The translations under genes and the position numbers were made by a program. Below, in pieces: positions 16,759 through 22,367 of a DNA stretch of 38,269 bases. This DNA is from a virus. The notes under the pieces were generated by a model. The model had not been told where the DNA came from. It saw only the letters and a program-made list of their open reading frames with translations, and searched no databases. The stretch's first letter is position 1, and every line of letters starts with the position of its first letter. Location of the stretch: the IMG/VR virus record IMGVR_UViG_3300010371_000070, positions 1-38,269 of that record, one strand, 5' to 3'.

Positions 16759-16887
16759 CGCTGCTTGCCCAGCAGCGCGGAGCCATCGCTGCCGTCGCCA
16801 TTCATGAAAGCGCCATTGCCATCGGAACCACCACGGCTGACGCATAAGAATGGCTTCAATATCGATCGGTTCGTCGTCGCTTTCCAT
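16750..16887 (-). CDS. Possible small Trp/Arg-rich protein (45 residues)
   Basis: ATG 16887 has GAGG six bases upstream. The frame starts acidic (MESDDEPIDIEAILM) then turns Trp/Arg-rich (WWFRWQWRFHEWRRQRW). It lies at the end of a run of small minus-strand genes, with 19 bp to the one upstream. It conflicts with the two tiny plus-strand frames of the lysis operon, and its Trp/Arg-rich half lies where they overlap, so it may be partly artefact. Confidence 0.35.
   Translation of the reverse strand: MESDDEPIDIEAILMRQPWWFRWQWRFHEWRRQRWLRAAGQAASS
16755..16847 (+). CDS. Tiny Ala/Ile-rich protein (30 residues)
   Basis: Begins with ATGA overlap on the previous tiny gene and encodes 30 residues rich in Ala, Ile and Thr (GAIAAVAIHESAIAIGTTTA). 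It has a weak amphipathic helix pattern and no clear function. It overlaps, on the opposite strand, a 45-residue frame with its own ribosome binding site, so only one of the two may be real. Confidence 0.35.
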   Translation: MTLLAQQRGAIAAVAIHESAIAIGTTTADA

Positions 16888-16906
16888 AGTCATCCTCGAT
16901 CATCGC

Positions 16907-17029
16907 TTAAGAACGCAGAACCCACTTGACGCGCTTTCCACTCCGCTTGCCTTTGGAGCGATAGACGCGCTTGTGGGTGATTGCTCGGAGCGCCTCGTAG
17001 AAGGCGCGGCTGACCATAATGTATTTCAT
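16907..17029 (-). CDS. Small basic protein (40 residues)
   Basis: ATG 17029 opens a 40-residue frame: a short hydrophobic helix (YIMVSRAFYEALRAI), then strongly basic sequence (RSKGKRSGKRVKWVLRS). It begins 12 bases after the stop of the upstream membrane gene on the same strand. No clear Shine-Dalgarno is visible. The basic tail could bind nucleic acid. Operon position supports it; no family is recognised. Confidence 0.5.
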   Translation of the reverse strand: MKYIMVSRAFYEALRAITHKRVYRSKGKRSGKRVKWVLRS

Positions 17030-17041
17030 GATGCTGCCTGT

Positions 17042-17191
17042 TTAAGAGCGATAAAGCCACGCGATAGCAAATATCGCAACCAGCGAAGCCATTATGGCGA
17101 CCTCAATCAAAGTGGCTATGATTACGCCAGTGTCGCCGCCCTTGATCGCTCTCCATATTTCGTCCCACGTCATTGTCCTATTCCAATCCAT
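17042..17191 (-). CDS. Small membrane protein (49 residues)
   Basis: ATG 17191 is preceded by a strong GGAGGGGAAAG. The protein has a polar N-terminus (MDWNRTMTWDEIWRAIKGG) and one long membrane helix (VIIATLIEVAIMASLVAIFA) ending in a short basic tail. The ribosome site and the helix make it a solid small gene although it is too short for usual length cut-offs. Phage early operons often carry such single-span proteins, sometimes for superinfection exclusion. Confidence 0.65.
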   Translation of the reverse strand: MDWNRTMTWDEIWRAIKGGDTGVIIATLIEVAIMASLVAIFAIAWLYRS

Positions 17192-17216
17192 CTTTCCCCT
17201 CCACTATTTAGAAGAT

Positions 17217-17408
17217 CTAAGTCTCAAGACGACGAAAATTTATTATAACGAATGTCCCAGGATCATAGCCCCGTTCAACCTCCAAATGCTTGACTAAATT
17301 TGTCATATCCTCTGGAGTTGAAAGCATTGGATAACTGACAAGTACAACCCATCCTTGAGTGAATTGACCTTTGGTCTTCCCGGCATAGGATACAAATAGC
17401 GGTGACAT
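17217..17408 (-). CDS. Small early-operon protein, unknown
   Basis: 63 residues. The first part is beta-like (MSPLFVSYAGKTKGQF, WVVLVSYPML), followed by a helix (TPEDMTNLVKHLEVERG) and a final strand (TFVIINFRRLE). This looks like a small folded alpha-beta protein. The ribosome site is weak (AGAAAGTGAAAA). It sits in a set of small minus-strand genes separated by 20-30 bp. No family is recognised. Confidence 0.6.
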   Translation of the reverse strand: MSPLFVSYAGKTKGQFTQGWVVLVSYPMLSTPEDMTNLVKHLEVERGYDPGTFVIINFRRLET

Positions 17409-17432
17409 TTTTCACTTTCTGCTCAAGAGCGC

Positions 17433-17639
17433 TCAGTCATCGATCAGGTTGAGGCAGTCCTCAACATCTGTGCCTTCAATGTGGTCGTAGGCCATCACGG
17501 CCATATTCCACATGCCCGCCTCTTGCGGATGGTGTGCCAAGTCGAAGCGGTAGCCTTCCGGCACCTCGTATCCCATCGACGCGTAGAACTTGCGGGCCAA
17601 GGCGTTAGCGCCGTTAATAATTTCTTCCGGTGTCTTCAT
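17433..17639 (-). CDS. Small early-operon protein, unknown
   Basis: 68 residues with AGGAGAACGACA directly before ATG 17639. The N-terminal helix (TPEEIINGANALARKFYASMG) is followed by a Tyr/Arg segment, a His-Pro motif (DLAHHPQEAGMW) and an acidic end (GTDVEDCLNLIDD). It is small, acidic and cytoplasmic, and no family is recognised. Regular codon use and the ribosome site argue that it is real. Confidence 0.65.
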   Translation of the reverse strand: MKTPEEIINGANALARKFYASMGYEVPEGYRFDLAHHPQEAGMWNMAVMAYDHIEGTDVEDCLNLIDD

Positions 17640-17661
17640 TGTCGTTCTCCTCGCTGCTCGG

Positions 17662-17835
17662 TCAAGAGCGGCGCAGATCGGCCATCATGGCATCGATCTT
17701 GCGAATGCTCTTAAACGTTCTTCTAGTCGATTCAAGCTCCCGTCCGAGCATTTTGACGGCTTCGATCGCCTCCTGATGCGACAAGCTATCGACATCCTTC
17801 CCCATCCAATAGAATTTCATCGGGATATCATCCAT
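17662..17835 (-). CDS. Small helical early-operon protein, unknown
   Basis: Start set at ATG 17835 (57 residues), which overlaps the upstream stop (ATGGATGA) and has GGAGAG about nine bases before it; an ATG at 17850 would add five residues but lacks a ribosome site. A helix (HQEAIEAVKMLGRELESTRR) leads to a basic end (KIDAMMADLRRS). It is translationally coupled to the zinc-ribbon gene upstream. The function is unknown. Confidence 0.55.
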   Translation of the reverse strand: MDDIPMKFYWMGKDVDSLSHQEAIEAVKMLGRELESTRRTFKSIRKIDAMMADLRRS

Positions 17836-18058
17836 CGGATCGCTCTCCATTCGGAAGTGAAAGTTTAGTGCGAAAGGCTACGACCTCGACGATCTGGTTT
17901 GGCATGATATCTCGCCAGTCGATCCGACACTCGTCAACCTCGCCATGGCAATGGACGCGAAACACGGATTCGTCTGTCGAAACGTCGCGCCATGTTTCCC
18001 AGCGTCGAACAGGCGTGCCGCATTTGGCGCACTTGCAAGCTTCGATCATACCCTTCAT
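17828..18058 (-). CDS. Small zinc-ribbon-like protein
   Basis: 76 residues with GGGAGCGGCC before ATG 18058. Near the start it has CKCAKCGTPV, then HCHGEVDEC around residues 36-44, a Cys/His set that could bind one zinc. The rest is beta-like and charged. Such mini zinc ribbons are common in phage early operons and often act as nucleic acid or protein adaptors. The exact role is unknown. Confidence 0.62.
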   Translation of the reverse strand: MKGMIEACKCAKCGTPVRRWETWRDVSTDESVFRVHCHGEVDECRIDWRDIMPNQIVEVVAFRTKLSLPNGERSDG

Positions 18059-18067
18059 GGCCGCTCC

Positions 18068-18352
18068 CTACTGAACAGCGGGATCGAAATCAGGATTTTC
18101 GGCTAGAATAGCCGTCGCCCATCTTTCTTCCCAGCTCATAGCCTGCATCGCTTCCATTAGCGCCTTGTCGTCCGGCGTCGCACCTTCGTAGTTTCGGCAA
18201 AATTCCAAGTTGTGGTCCTCTAAGTTCCAATCGCTGACGACGATATGAAGTGGACCAAATTCATCAGCTTCACGGAATTTCGGCGCCCAAGTGCGTACGG
18301 CGTCCGTCACCTTGAATGGACGATCTTCCTCTTCCCAGCATCCTAGGCACAT
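18068..18352 (-). CDS. Small acidic protein with Cys motif, unknown
   Basis: 94 residues from ATG 18352, eight bases after AAGGAG; an in-frame TTG at 18355 is less likely. It begins MCLGCWEEEDRPFKV, then has a beta segment (FGPLHIVVSDWNLED) and a helix (PDDKALMEAMQAMSWEERWA). It is acidic and Trp-rich, with no recognised family. About 156 bp without a gene precede it on its strand, so it may begin a sub-operon. Confidence 0.62.
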   Translation of the reverse strand: MCLGCWEEEDRPFKVTDAVRTWAPKFREADEFGPLHIVVSDWNLEDHNLEFCRNYEGATPDDKALMEAMQAMSWEERWATAILAENPDFDPAVQ

Positions 18353-18508
18353 CAATTTCGCTCCTTATTGAACAGTGTGGCCCCGGTCGGGAGATGTGCG
18401 CTCCCTGTTCGGCCTATCCGCACCCTCGGCCCGGGCCTTGGTGCTGGGATCATCGGCTCTGCGTCTTGCACCGGGTCAGTCAACCTCACGTCTCTGCATT
18501 GAGCGCTT
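18353..18508. other. Non-coding gap with a short inverted repeat
   Basis: 156 bp between two minus-strand genes with no credible frame. It holds GGGAG (18389-18393) and CTCCC (18401-18405) as a short hairpin, and in minus-strand reading a TTGACT about 120 bases before the next ATG. No T-run, promoter pair or repeat is convincing, so I list it only as a likely leader or promoter region for the gene starting at 18352. Confidence 0.3.
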
Positions 18509-18700
18509 TCACTTCACGTCCTCCGGATTCAGCTTCAGCTTGACGCAAAGTCTGAGCAACTTAGCCACTGGCTCCGGTACCGGCCGTTCGCCCAGAGCGT
18601 AGCCTTGAGACGTTCGCCGGCCGATCCCAAGCCAGTCCCCGGCTCTCTCTTGCGAGAGGCCGAGGGCCTTAATGGCGGCTTTATATTGGATTGGGGTCAT
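18509..18700 (-). CDS. Small helix-turn-helix DNA-binding protein
   Basis: 63 residues, nearly all one helix-turn-helix of the XRE/YdaS kind: YKAAIKALGLSQERAGDWLG then RRTSQGYALGERPVPEPVAK. Its ATG overlaps the stop of the preceding 46-residue gene (TGATG), so the two are co-translated. The single-domain size fits a small phage regulator, possibly controlling this downstream part of the early operon. A palindrome lies upstream at 18882-18891. Confidence 0.75.
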   Translation of the reverse strand: MTPIQYKAAIKALGLSQERAGDWLGIGRRTSQGYALGERPVPEPVAKLLRLCVKLKLNPEDVK

Positions 18701-18840
18701 CAGGGTACGCGGCGGGTGAGTTCGCCAACGGGGCGGTTGCTACCATCGCTAAGGGTGGCGACGCAGCCGTTGCAGGCGATGACGGTGAAAGCTTCGCCGG
18801 TGAAGCGGCAGTAGACGGTTTCGTTGGGGTGGAAGGCCAT
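18700..18840 (-). CDS. Small protein (46 residues), unknown
   Basis: ATG 18840 has GGAG seven bases upstream. The frame encodes 46 residues of compact beta-type sequence (FHPNETVYCRFTGEAFTVIA, then CNGCVATLSDGS, RPVGELTRRVP). A Cys-x-x-Cys pair is present. It is coupled by TGATG to the helix-turn-helix gene. It resembles the short SH3-like or zinc-binding accessory proteins of phage operons, without a named family. Confidence 0.62.
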   Translation of the reverse strand: MAFHPNETVYCRFTGEAFTVIACNGCVATLSDGSNRPVGELTRRVP

Positions 18841-18938
18841 TTGCTTGCTCCGTGTTGATGTAGACACAATACGCTATTTCCGCGTATACGCAAGATCAAC
18901 GTATCATATTCTCAATCACGAAATGTTACAACGCGCTC
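18841..18938 (-). promoter_or_regulatory. Promoter/operator-like spacer with palindrome
   Basis: 98 bp between two minus-strand genes, AT-richer than its surroundings. It contains the perfect palindrome GCGTATACGC (18882-18891). A further GCGTAT (read on the minus strand) lies 17 bp downstream at 18869-18874. The dyad lies about 45 bp before the gene pair that includes a helix-turn-helix protein, so autoregulation is plausible. A promoter is likely but no pair of elements is clear. Confidence 0.4.
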
Positions 18939-19223
18939 CTATGCCAGCAGCGCTTGCTCAAGCTGGATCATCTGCCATCGGATCATTCCCGGAAGCGTCT
19001 GGCTCTCGTGCGTGGCCCAGGCCGGCCGGACGTAGCCGGGCAGATTCCGAAGCTGGCTGATCAGAGTGGTGCAGTGCCGCCCGACCACGCTATCGGCGCC
19101 GCGCTTCTCCCGGAGAGCACGGAGCGCATCGCAGGCAGCGCGAACGTTAGGTGAATCTAGCTGTGTCAATCGCGTGCCAATCTCTGTGCCAGTTGCCTCA
19201 ACGTTCTTGCCACTCGATGCCAT
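18939..19223 (-). CDS. Small protein next to integrase, unknown
   Basis: 94 residues from ATG 19223 (GGAG nine bases upstream; a GTG at 19238 is an alternative). It is helical and basic: NVRAACDALRALREKRGADS, then HCTTLISQLRNLPGYVR, ending IRWQMIQLEQALLA. There is no recognised domain. It follows the integrase by about 75 bp on the same strand, so it may be expressed with it. Confidence 0.6.
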   Translation of the reverse strand: MASSGKNVEATGTEIGTRLTQLDSPNVRAACDALRALREKRGADSVVGRHCTTLISQLRNLPGYVRPAWATHESQTLPGMIRWQMIQLEQALLA

Positions 19224-19297
19224 GTCGTGCCACTCCACCTTTGATTTGTTGACGTTTTTCCCCTCTAAGGCTGGAACTTTGTTCTCGCCCGGAGAAA

Positions 19298-20359
19298 TCA
19301 GTTATTCCCAATTAGCTTTATTTCGTCGATACTTGACGCCACGTAGTCGATCACTTGTGCCACTTGCGTGCCAGCAATCAGATTCGTCAGATCGCGCCGC
19401 TTAATTGCGTGTCCGTAGGTCTCCAGAACCTGTGTAGCGCTCGCCCATCCGCCCAGCCACGCGACGGTGTGCACGTCCACCCCGCGGCGCAGAAGCTCTG
19501 TGGCGAAGCCGTGGCGGCAGCAGTGGGGCGTCAGATCGGCAATCTTCGCGCGCTCGATCTCGGCCTTCCAAGTCTCGATCATGTGCCCGTACTTGCGATA
19601 AACGAACAGCGGTCTACCCGGAACGATCGGCAGGTTGGCCAGCGCGGCAACCAACATCGGCGGCAGATGCGCGGTGCGCGTCTTTGAAACCACCGTGGAA
19701 TCCCGCACGGTCTTGGTCTCCCTTATGATCACGGTTGCCTCTTGCAGGTTCAGATCCCGTTCGCGATCGACGGCAAGCGCCTCACTCGGCCTCGCTCCAG
19801 TCAGAAACATGAACAGGGCGTAGGCCCCGAGATGAGGCTTGGTATGCGCCATGAAAGCCCGCACCCACTCCAGCGTGGCTGGCTCTTTCTCCTTGTGCTG
19901 CGGCGGGAAGCGTTTGACCTTGATGGGCGTGCAAAGCTCTTTCTCGGCCGCGAAGTTGATCACGTTCTGCGCCGGCGAGATCCCAAGACGGTTCTTGCTC
20001 GCGTTTGAACAATGGCCGTAGAGCTCGATCGCCATGGTCCTGATCCGAGCCTGGGTGATGTCCTTGACCGGCGTATTCTTGAAATAGTCTCGCGCCGCCT
20101 GCACCACGTCCACCCCGCCGACCATCGTTGGTTTCCCGGCCGCGATGAAGTCCCGGCAAGCCTGATCGAACGTCAGGATGGCTCCGGGACCAGAGAAATG
20201 ACCGTCCCAGTATCGTTTCTCGATCTCGGCAACCTGGCGCGCGGCGATGTCTTTGTCCGCGGTGTTGCACGAACCACGGAGCCTTTGCCTGCGGCCAGCC
20301 GGCCCAACTGTGCCGCGGTAATTCCAGATGGCGCCGCGGCGGTACAGCTTAAGCGACAT
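19298..20359 (-). CDS. int: Tyrosine recombinase integrase
   Basis: 353 residues with the full phage integrase layout: a short beta arm-binding start (LKLYRRGAIWNYRGTVG), a SAM-like core-binding domain (~60-165), and the catalytic domain. Active-site residues are seen: Arg in FLTGARPSEAL (~190), His-x-x-Arg in HCCRHGFATELL (~285), Trp in LGGWAS (~310) and Tyr in LETYGHA (~318). GAGG precedes ATG 20359. It should insert and, with the excisionase, remove the phage DNA. Its first ~187 bases overlap the end of the excisionase-like gene in another frame. No tRNA-like att core was found around it. Confidence 0.95.
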   Translation of the reverse strand: MSLKLYRRGAIWNYRGTVGPAGRRQRLRGSCNTADKDIAARQVAEIEKRYWDGHFSGPGAILTFDQACRDFIAAGKPTMVGGVDVVQAARDYFKNTPVKDITQARIRTMAIELYGHCSNASKNRLGISPAQNVINFAAEKELCTPIKVKRFPPQHKEKEPATLEWVRAFMAHTKPHLGAYALFMFLTGARPSEALAVDRERDLNLQEATVIIRETKTVRDSTVVSKTRTAHLPPMLVAALANLPIVPGRPLFVYRKYGHMIETWKAEIERAKIADLTPHCCRHGFATELLRRGVDVHTVAWLGGWASATQVLETYGHAIKRRDLTNLIAGTQVAQVIDYVASSIDEIKLIGNN

Positions 20360-20562
20360 TCCTCAATCTCCCTGATCCTCGCGCGGATGCGCTCTATGTC
20401 GGCGGCCTCGAATTCTTTGCGCCGCCCCATGGGAATGTAAAACGGTACGCCCTTCGCATCCACAGGATTGCTCGCTAGCCAGCCGCGCAACCAGCGCTCG
20501 GACATCCGGAGCGCCTGTGCAGCTTCGGCGAAGGTCAGCGTCTCGGCGGCCGGCGCAGTCAT
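20173..20562 (-). CDS. xis: Excisionase-like winged helix-turn-helix protein
   Basis: 129 residues from ATG 20562 (ATGA overlap with the upstream gene). Residues ~8-70 form a MerR/excisionase-type DNA-binding fold: TFAEAAQALRMSERWLRGWL, then FYIPMGRRKEFEAADIERI. The C-terminal half is basic and lies over the start of the integrase gene in a different frame. This layout, directly upstream of int on the same strand, supports a directionality factor. It could also repress int. The long overlap seems genuine because both protein ends look family-like. Confidence 0.78.
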   Translation of the reverse strand: MTAPAAETLTFAEAAQALRMSERWLRGWLASNPVDAKGVPFYIPMGRRKEFEAADIERIRARIREIEECRLSCTAAAPSGITAAQLGRLAAGKGSVVRATPRTKTSPRARLPRSRNDTGTVISLVPEPS

Positions 20563-20795
20563 GATGCCTCGCAAACAAACCATCCGTTGCCGCCGCACGC
20601 CTGGCACGGATCCTCAACAACATCTGGATGGCTGAAGCCGCATCCCGGCTCATAGACGTGGATCGTGCGTGCGATATAGCCTTGGCCATCGCAAGCTTCG
20701 CAGTCGACCAGAAACTCCGGAGTATGATCCTCGCCGGTAAGCTGGCCAAGCTTCTCAGCATCGGCGCGAAGCGCATCCATCATTTCTTTGTTCAT
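20559..20795 (-). CDS. Small zinc-finger protein, DnaJ-type Cys motifs
   Basis: 78 residues. Two Cys-x-x-Cys-x-Gly-x-Gly-like motifs are present: DCEACDGQGYI (~31-41) and PCQACGGNGWF (~64-74), the spacing of half a DnaJ zinc centre. It starts with an ATGA overlap on the exonuclease gene and ends with an ATGA overlap on xis. Similar small proteins occur in many phage operons, perhaps as chaperone or protein-binding modules. The substrate is unknown. Confidence 0.72.
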   Translation of the reverse strand: MNKEMMDALRADAEKLGQLTGEDHTPEFLVDCEACDGQGYIARTIHVYEPGCGFSHPDVVEDPCQACGGNGWFVCEAS

Positions 20796-21262
20796 GGCTC
20801 ATCTCGCTCTGTTTTAGAGAGCGCAAAAGGCATCGCCTTGTGATGCAAGGCGCGCGCATCCCACAGCGCGTTGTGCTGAACAGCACCCGGCAAATCAGTC
20901 GGGTAGGCGTCTATCCTCAATAGGTGAAATTGCAGCTTGGGAATTGCAACCATCTGTCCTGGTGCCGTGATCAGCGCCTTGCAAAAATAGCTGATATCGT
21001 CCGGCCAATCTGCGACGATCACAGGCATCGGGTCATCATACAGAAAACTAGCGATCCGCTGCCCGAACCGATCTTGGTTGATAAAAAATGGCGTCGCGTC
21101 GGCCAGCGAGATTATGGGCAGGACATTCTCTTTCACCCATAGGCACGGTTTCCAGCAGTCGGTCGCGATGTATAGCTCTCGCAAGCCACTTTCGCTGACC
21201 ATTGCAAGGCTGATGAGTTCGCCATTGAACCCGTTGAACTCAGTATCGAGAAAATACTTCAT
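20792..21262 (-). CDS. 3'-5' exonuclease, RNase T / DEDD fold
   Basis: 156 residues from ATG 21262, preceded by GGAGGAG and overlapping the methyltransferase stop (ATGA). The start MKYFLDTEFNGFNGELISLA carries the Asp-x-Glu of motif ExoI. A second Asp lies in VIVADWPDDISYF (~87-96), and HNALWDARAL near the end gives the His and final Asp of a DEDDh active site. Such enzymes trim DNA or RNA 3' ends. It is probably part of phage DNA metabolism; the family also includes proofreading domains, but there is no polymerase here. Confidence 0.82.
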   Translation of the reverse strand: MKYFLDTEFNGFNGELISLAMVSESGLRELYIATDCWKPCLWVKENVLPIISLADATPFFINQDRFGQRIASFLYDDPMPVIVADWPDDISYFCKALITAPGQMVAIPKLQFHLLRIDAYPTDLPGAVQHNALWDARALHHKAMPFALSKTERDEP

Positions 21263-22107
21263 TTCTCCTCCGGACACTGTGCTTGAGACAGTGTCATGAT
21301 TGCTCTCCCGATGATTTCCGGGATTTGCGGGACGACGGCGTTGCCGAGGGCGCGACATCGGTCCACCCGATCGGGAATCCCATCAGCTCCTCGACCCAGC
21401 ACGGGTTCAGAGGCAATTTTCCAACGTCGGTTCCCCTGAATGGATTTGTAGAGCCACCCCATTCGTCCAGTCTGGCCCCCCAATGATCGTTGCCGGCATT
21501 CGGTGTCGGGAGCATCTGGCGATGTAGCCATTCGGTAAGGCGTATCCCGCGCGAGCTTGCTTCCTGCCTGGTTTTCACTAGGCCGGCCGACATGCTCTCG
21601 CTCTTGAAATCCGTGGCGCTCGGCGTGGGCAATGATCCAGACGCGATCTCGTCTGTGAGGCGCACCAACGGCGGAAGCCGGTATGCAATGCCACTCTGCA
21701 TCGTACCCGAGCGCGGCCAAGTCTCCGAGAACACGGTCAAGCCCTCGATTAAGCAGTGCTGCGACGTTCTCCACGATGACGTATCTTGGTCGAACCTCGC
21801 CAATAATTCGGGCGTACTCAGACCATAGGCCGCTGCGCTCTCCATTGATGCCAGCGCCTTTTCCTGCAACGCTGATGTCCTGGCAGGGGAAGCCACCACA
21901 GATGACATCGGGAACAATTCCGTCTGCTCTAAGACGGTCAGAGGTAAGGGTTCGCACGTCGTCATAGATCGGGACGCCTGGCCAGTGCTTGGTGAGCACG
22001 GCTCGGCAGTATGGCTCGATCTCGCAGAACGCGACGGTTCGCATTCCTGCTCGCTCAAGTCCGAGGGAAAAGCCGCCGATGCCTGAGAAGAGGTCGAGGA
22101 CATTCAT
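21259..22107 (-). CDS. C5 cytosine DNA methyltransferase
   Basis: 282 residues with the ordered motifs of the family: motif I LDLFSGIGGFSLGL (4-17), motif IV GGFPCQDIS with catalytic Cys75, motif VI IVENV (111-115), motif VIII APHRRDRVWIIA (~149-160) and motif X ALGNAVVPQIPEIIGRAI near the end. The target-recognition part is short. It moves methyl groups from S-adenosylmethionine to cytosine, probably shielding phage DNA from host nucleases; no restriction partner is seen. ATG 22107 has GGAAGG three bases before it. A second frame on the same strand, offset by one base, covers nearly the whole gene (21294-22103) and also looks coding. Confidence 0.93.
   Translation of the reverse strand: MNVLDLFSGIGGFSLGLERAGMRTVAFCEIEPYCRAVLTKHWPGVPIYDDVRTLTSDRLRADGIVPDVICGGFPCQDISVAGKGAGINGERSGLWSEYARIIGEVRPRYVIVENVAALLNRGLDRVLGDLAALGYDAEWHCIPASAVGAPHRRDRVWIIAHAERHGFQEREHVGRPSENQAGSKLARDTPYRMATSPDAPDTECRQRSLGGQTGRMGWLYKSIQGNRRWKIASEPVLGRGADGIPDRVDRCRALGNAVVPQIPEIIGRAIMTLSQAQCPEEK
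21294..22103 (-). CDS. Overlapping ORF inside the methyltransferase gene, family-like protein
   Basis: 269 codons starting 4 bases inside the methyltransferase start (ATGAATG), in the +1 frame. From residue ~66 it reads like proteins I associate with phage methyltransferase loci: SPARTSALQEKALA, SWRTSQHCLIEGL, FSETWPRSGTMQSGIAYRLP (~125-144), two LPTP-x-A-x-x-D motifs (158-165 and 198-206), and LNPCWVEELMGFPIGWTD (232-249). Such order in a chance frame would be surprising. The first ~65 residues are Ser-rich and look like the shadow of motif I, so the true start may be an internal ATG at 21908. Its function is unknown; it may assist target recognition. Confidence 0.6.
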   Translation of the reverse strand: MSSTSSQASAAFPSDLSEQECEPSRSARSSHTAEPCSPSTGQASRSMTTCEPLPLTVLEQTELFPMSSVVASPARTSALQEKALASMESAAAYGLSTPELLARFDQDTSSWRTSQHCLIEGLTVFSETWPRSGTMQSGIAYRLPPLVRLTDEIASGSLPTPSATDFKSESMSAGLVKTRQEASSRGIRLTEWLHRQMLPTPNAGNDHWGARLDEWGGSTNPFRGTDVGKLPLNPCWVEELMGFPIGWTDVAPSATPSSRKSRKSSGEQS

Positions 22108-22121
22108 TTGCCTTCCGTGCG

Positions 22122-22367
22122 CTATGCCGGAGACAGTGAACGCTCGATCGCCATCAAGGCGCCGATTGCGTTGTTCATAGCCATGGCGACGAAATCGGCT
22201 TCGGCCTTGGCATTGTCGCAGGTGTCTTCCGATACGAAGCCAATCCGATGGTATGTTTTGCTGCCATAGTCCCAAAGTTCATAGACGATAATGCCGTCTT
22301 CACGGTCGTGGCGTTCGACCTTGATGGGGCCGGTAATCGATCTGGGCAGAGGAATTACTCGGGTCAC
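22122..22367 (-). CDS. Small protein (81 residues), unknown
   Basis: Start set at GTG 22367: GGGAGGAGTGAA precedes it and the GTGA overlaps the upstream stop; a longer frame from 22475 would run inside the neighbour. The protein begins with VTRVIPLPRSITGPIKVERH-type beta sequence, has YELWDYGSKTYHRIGFVSED in the middle and a helix (AEADFVAMAMNNAIGALMAI) at the end. No domain is recognised. It is followed 14 bases later by the methyltransferase. Confidence 0.65.
   Translation of the reverse strand: MTRVIPLPRSITGPIKVERHDREDGIIVYELWDYGSKTYHRIGFVSEDTCDNAKAEADFVAMAMNNAIGALMAIERSLSPA

Noticed and set aside
16850-17248. Plus-strand frame of 132 codons in the operon collision zone
   Set aside because: It is opposite small minus-strand genes with a good ribosome site and membrane helix; its own sequence shows no pattern.
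18841-19297. Search for an attP core or tRNA-like sequence beside the integrase
   Set aside because: No tRNA 3'-end-like sequence or clear core with arm repeats could be seen by eye; the host site is needed to identify it.
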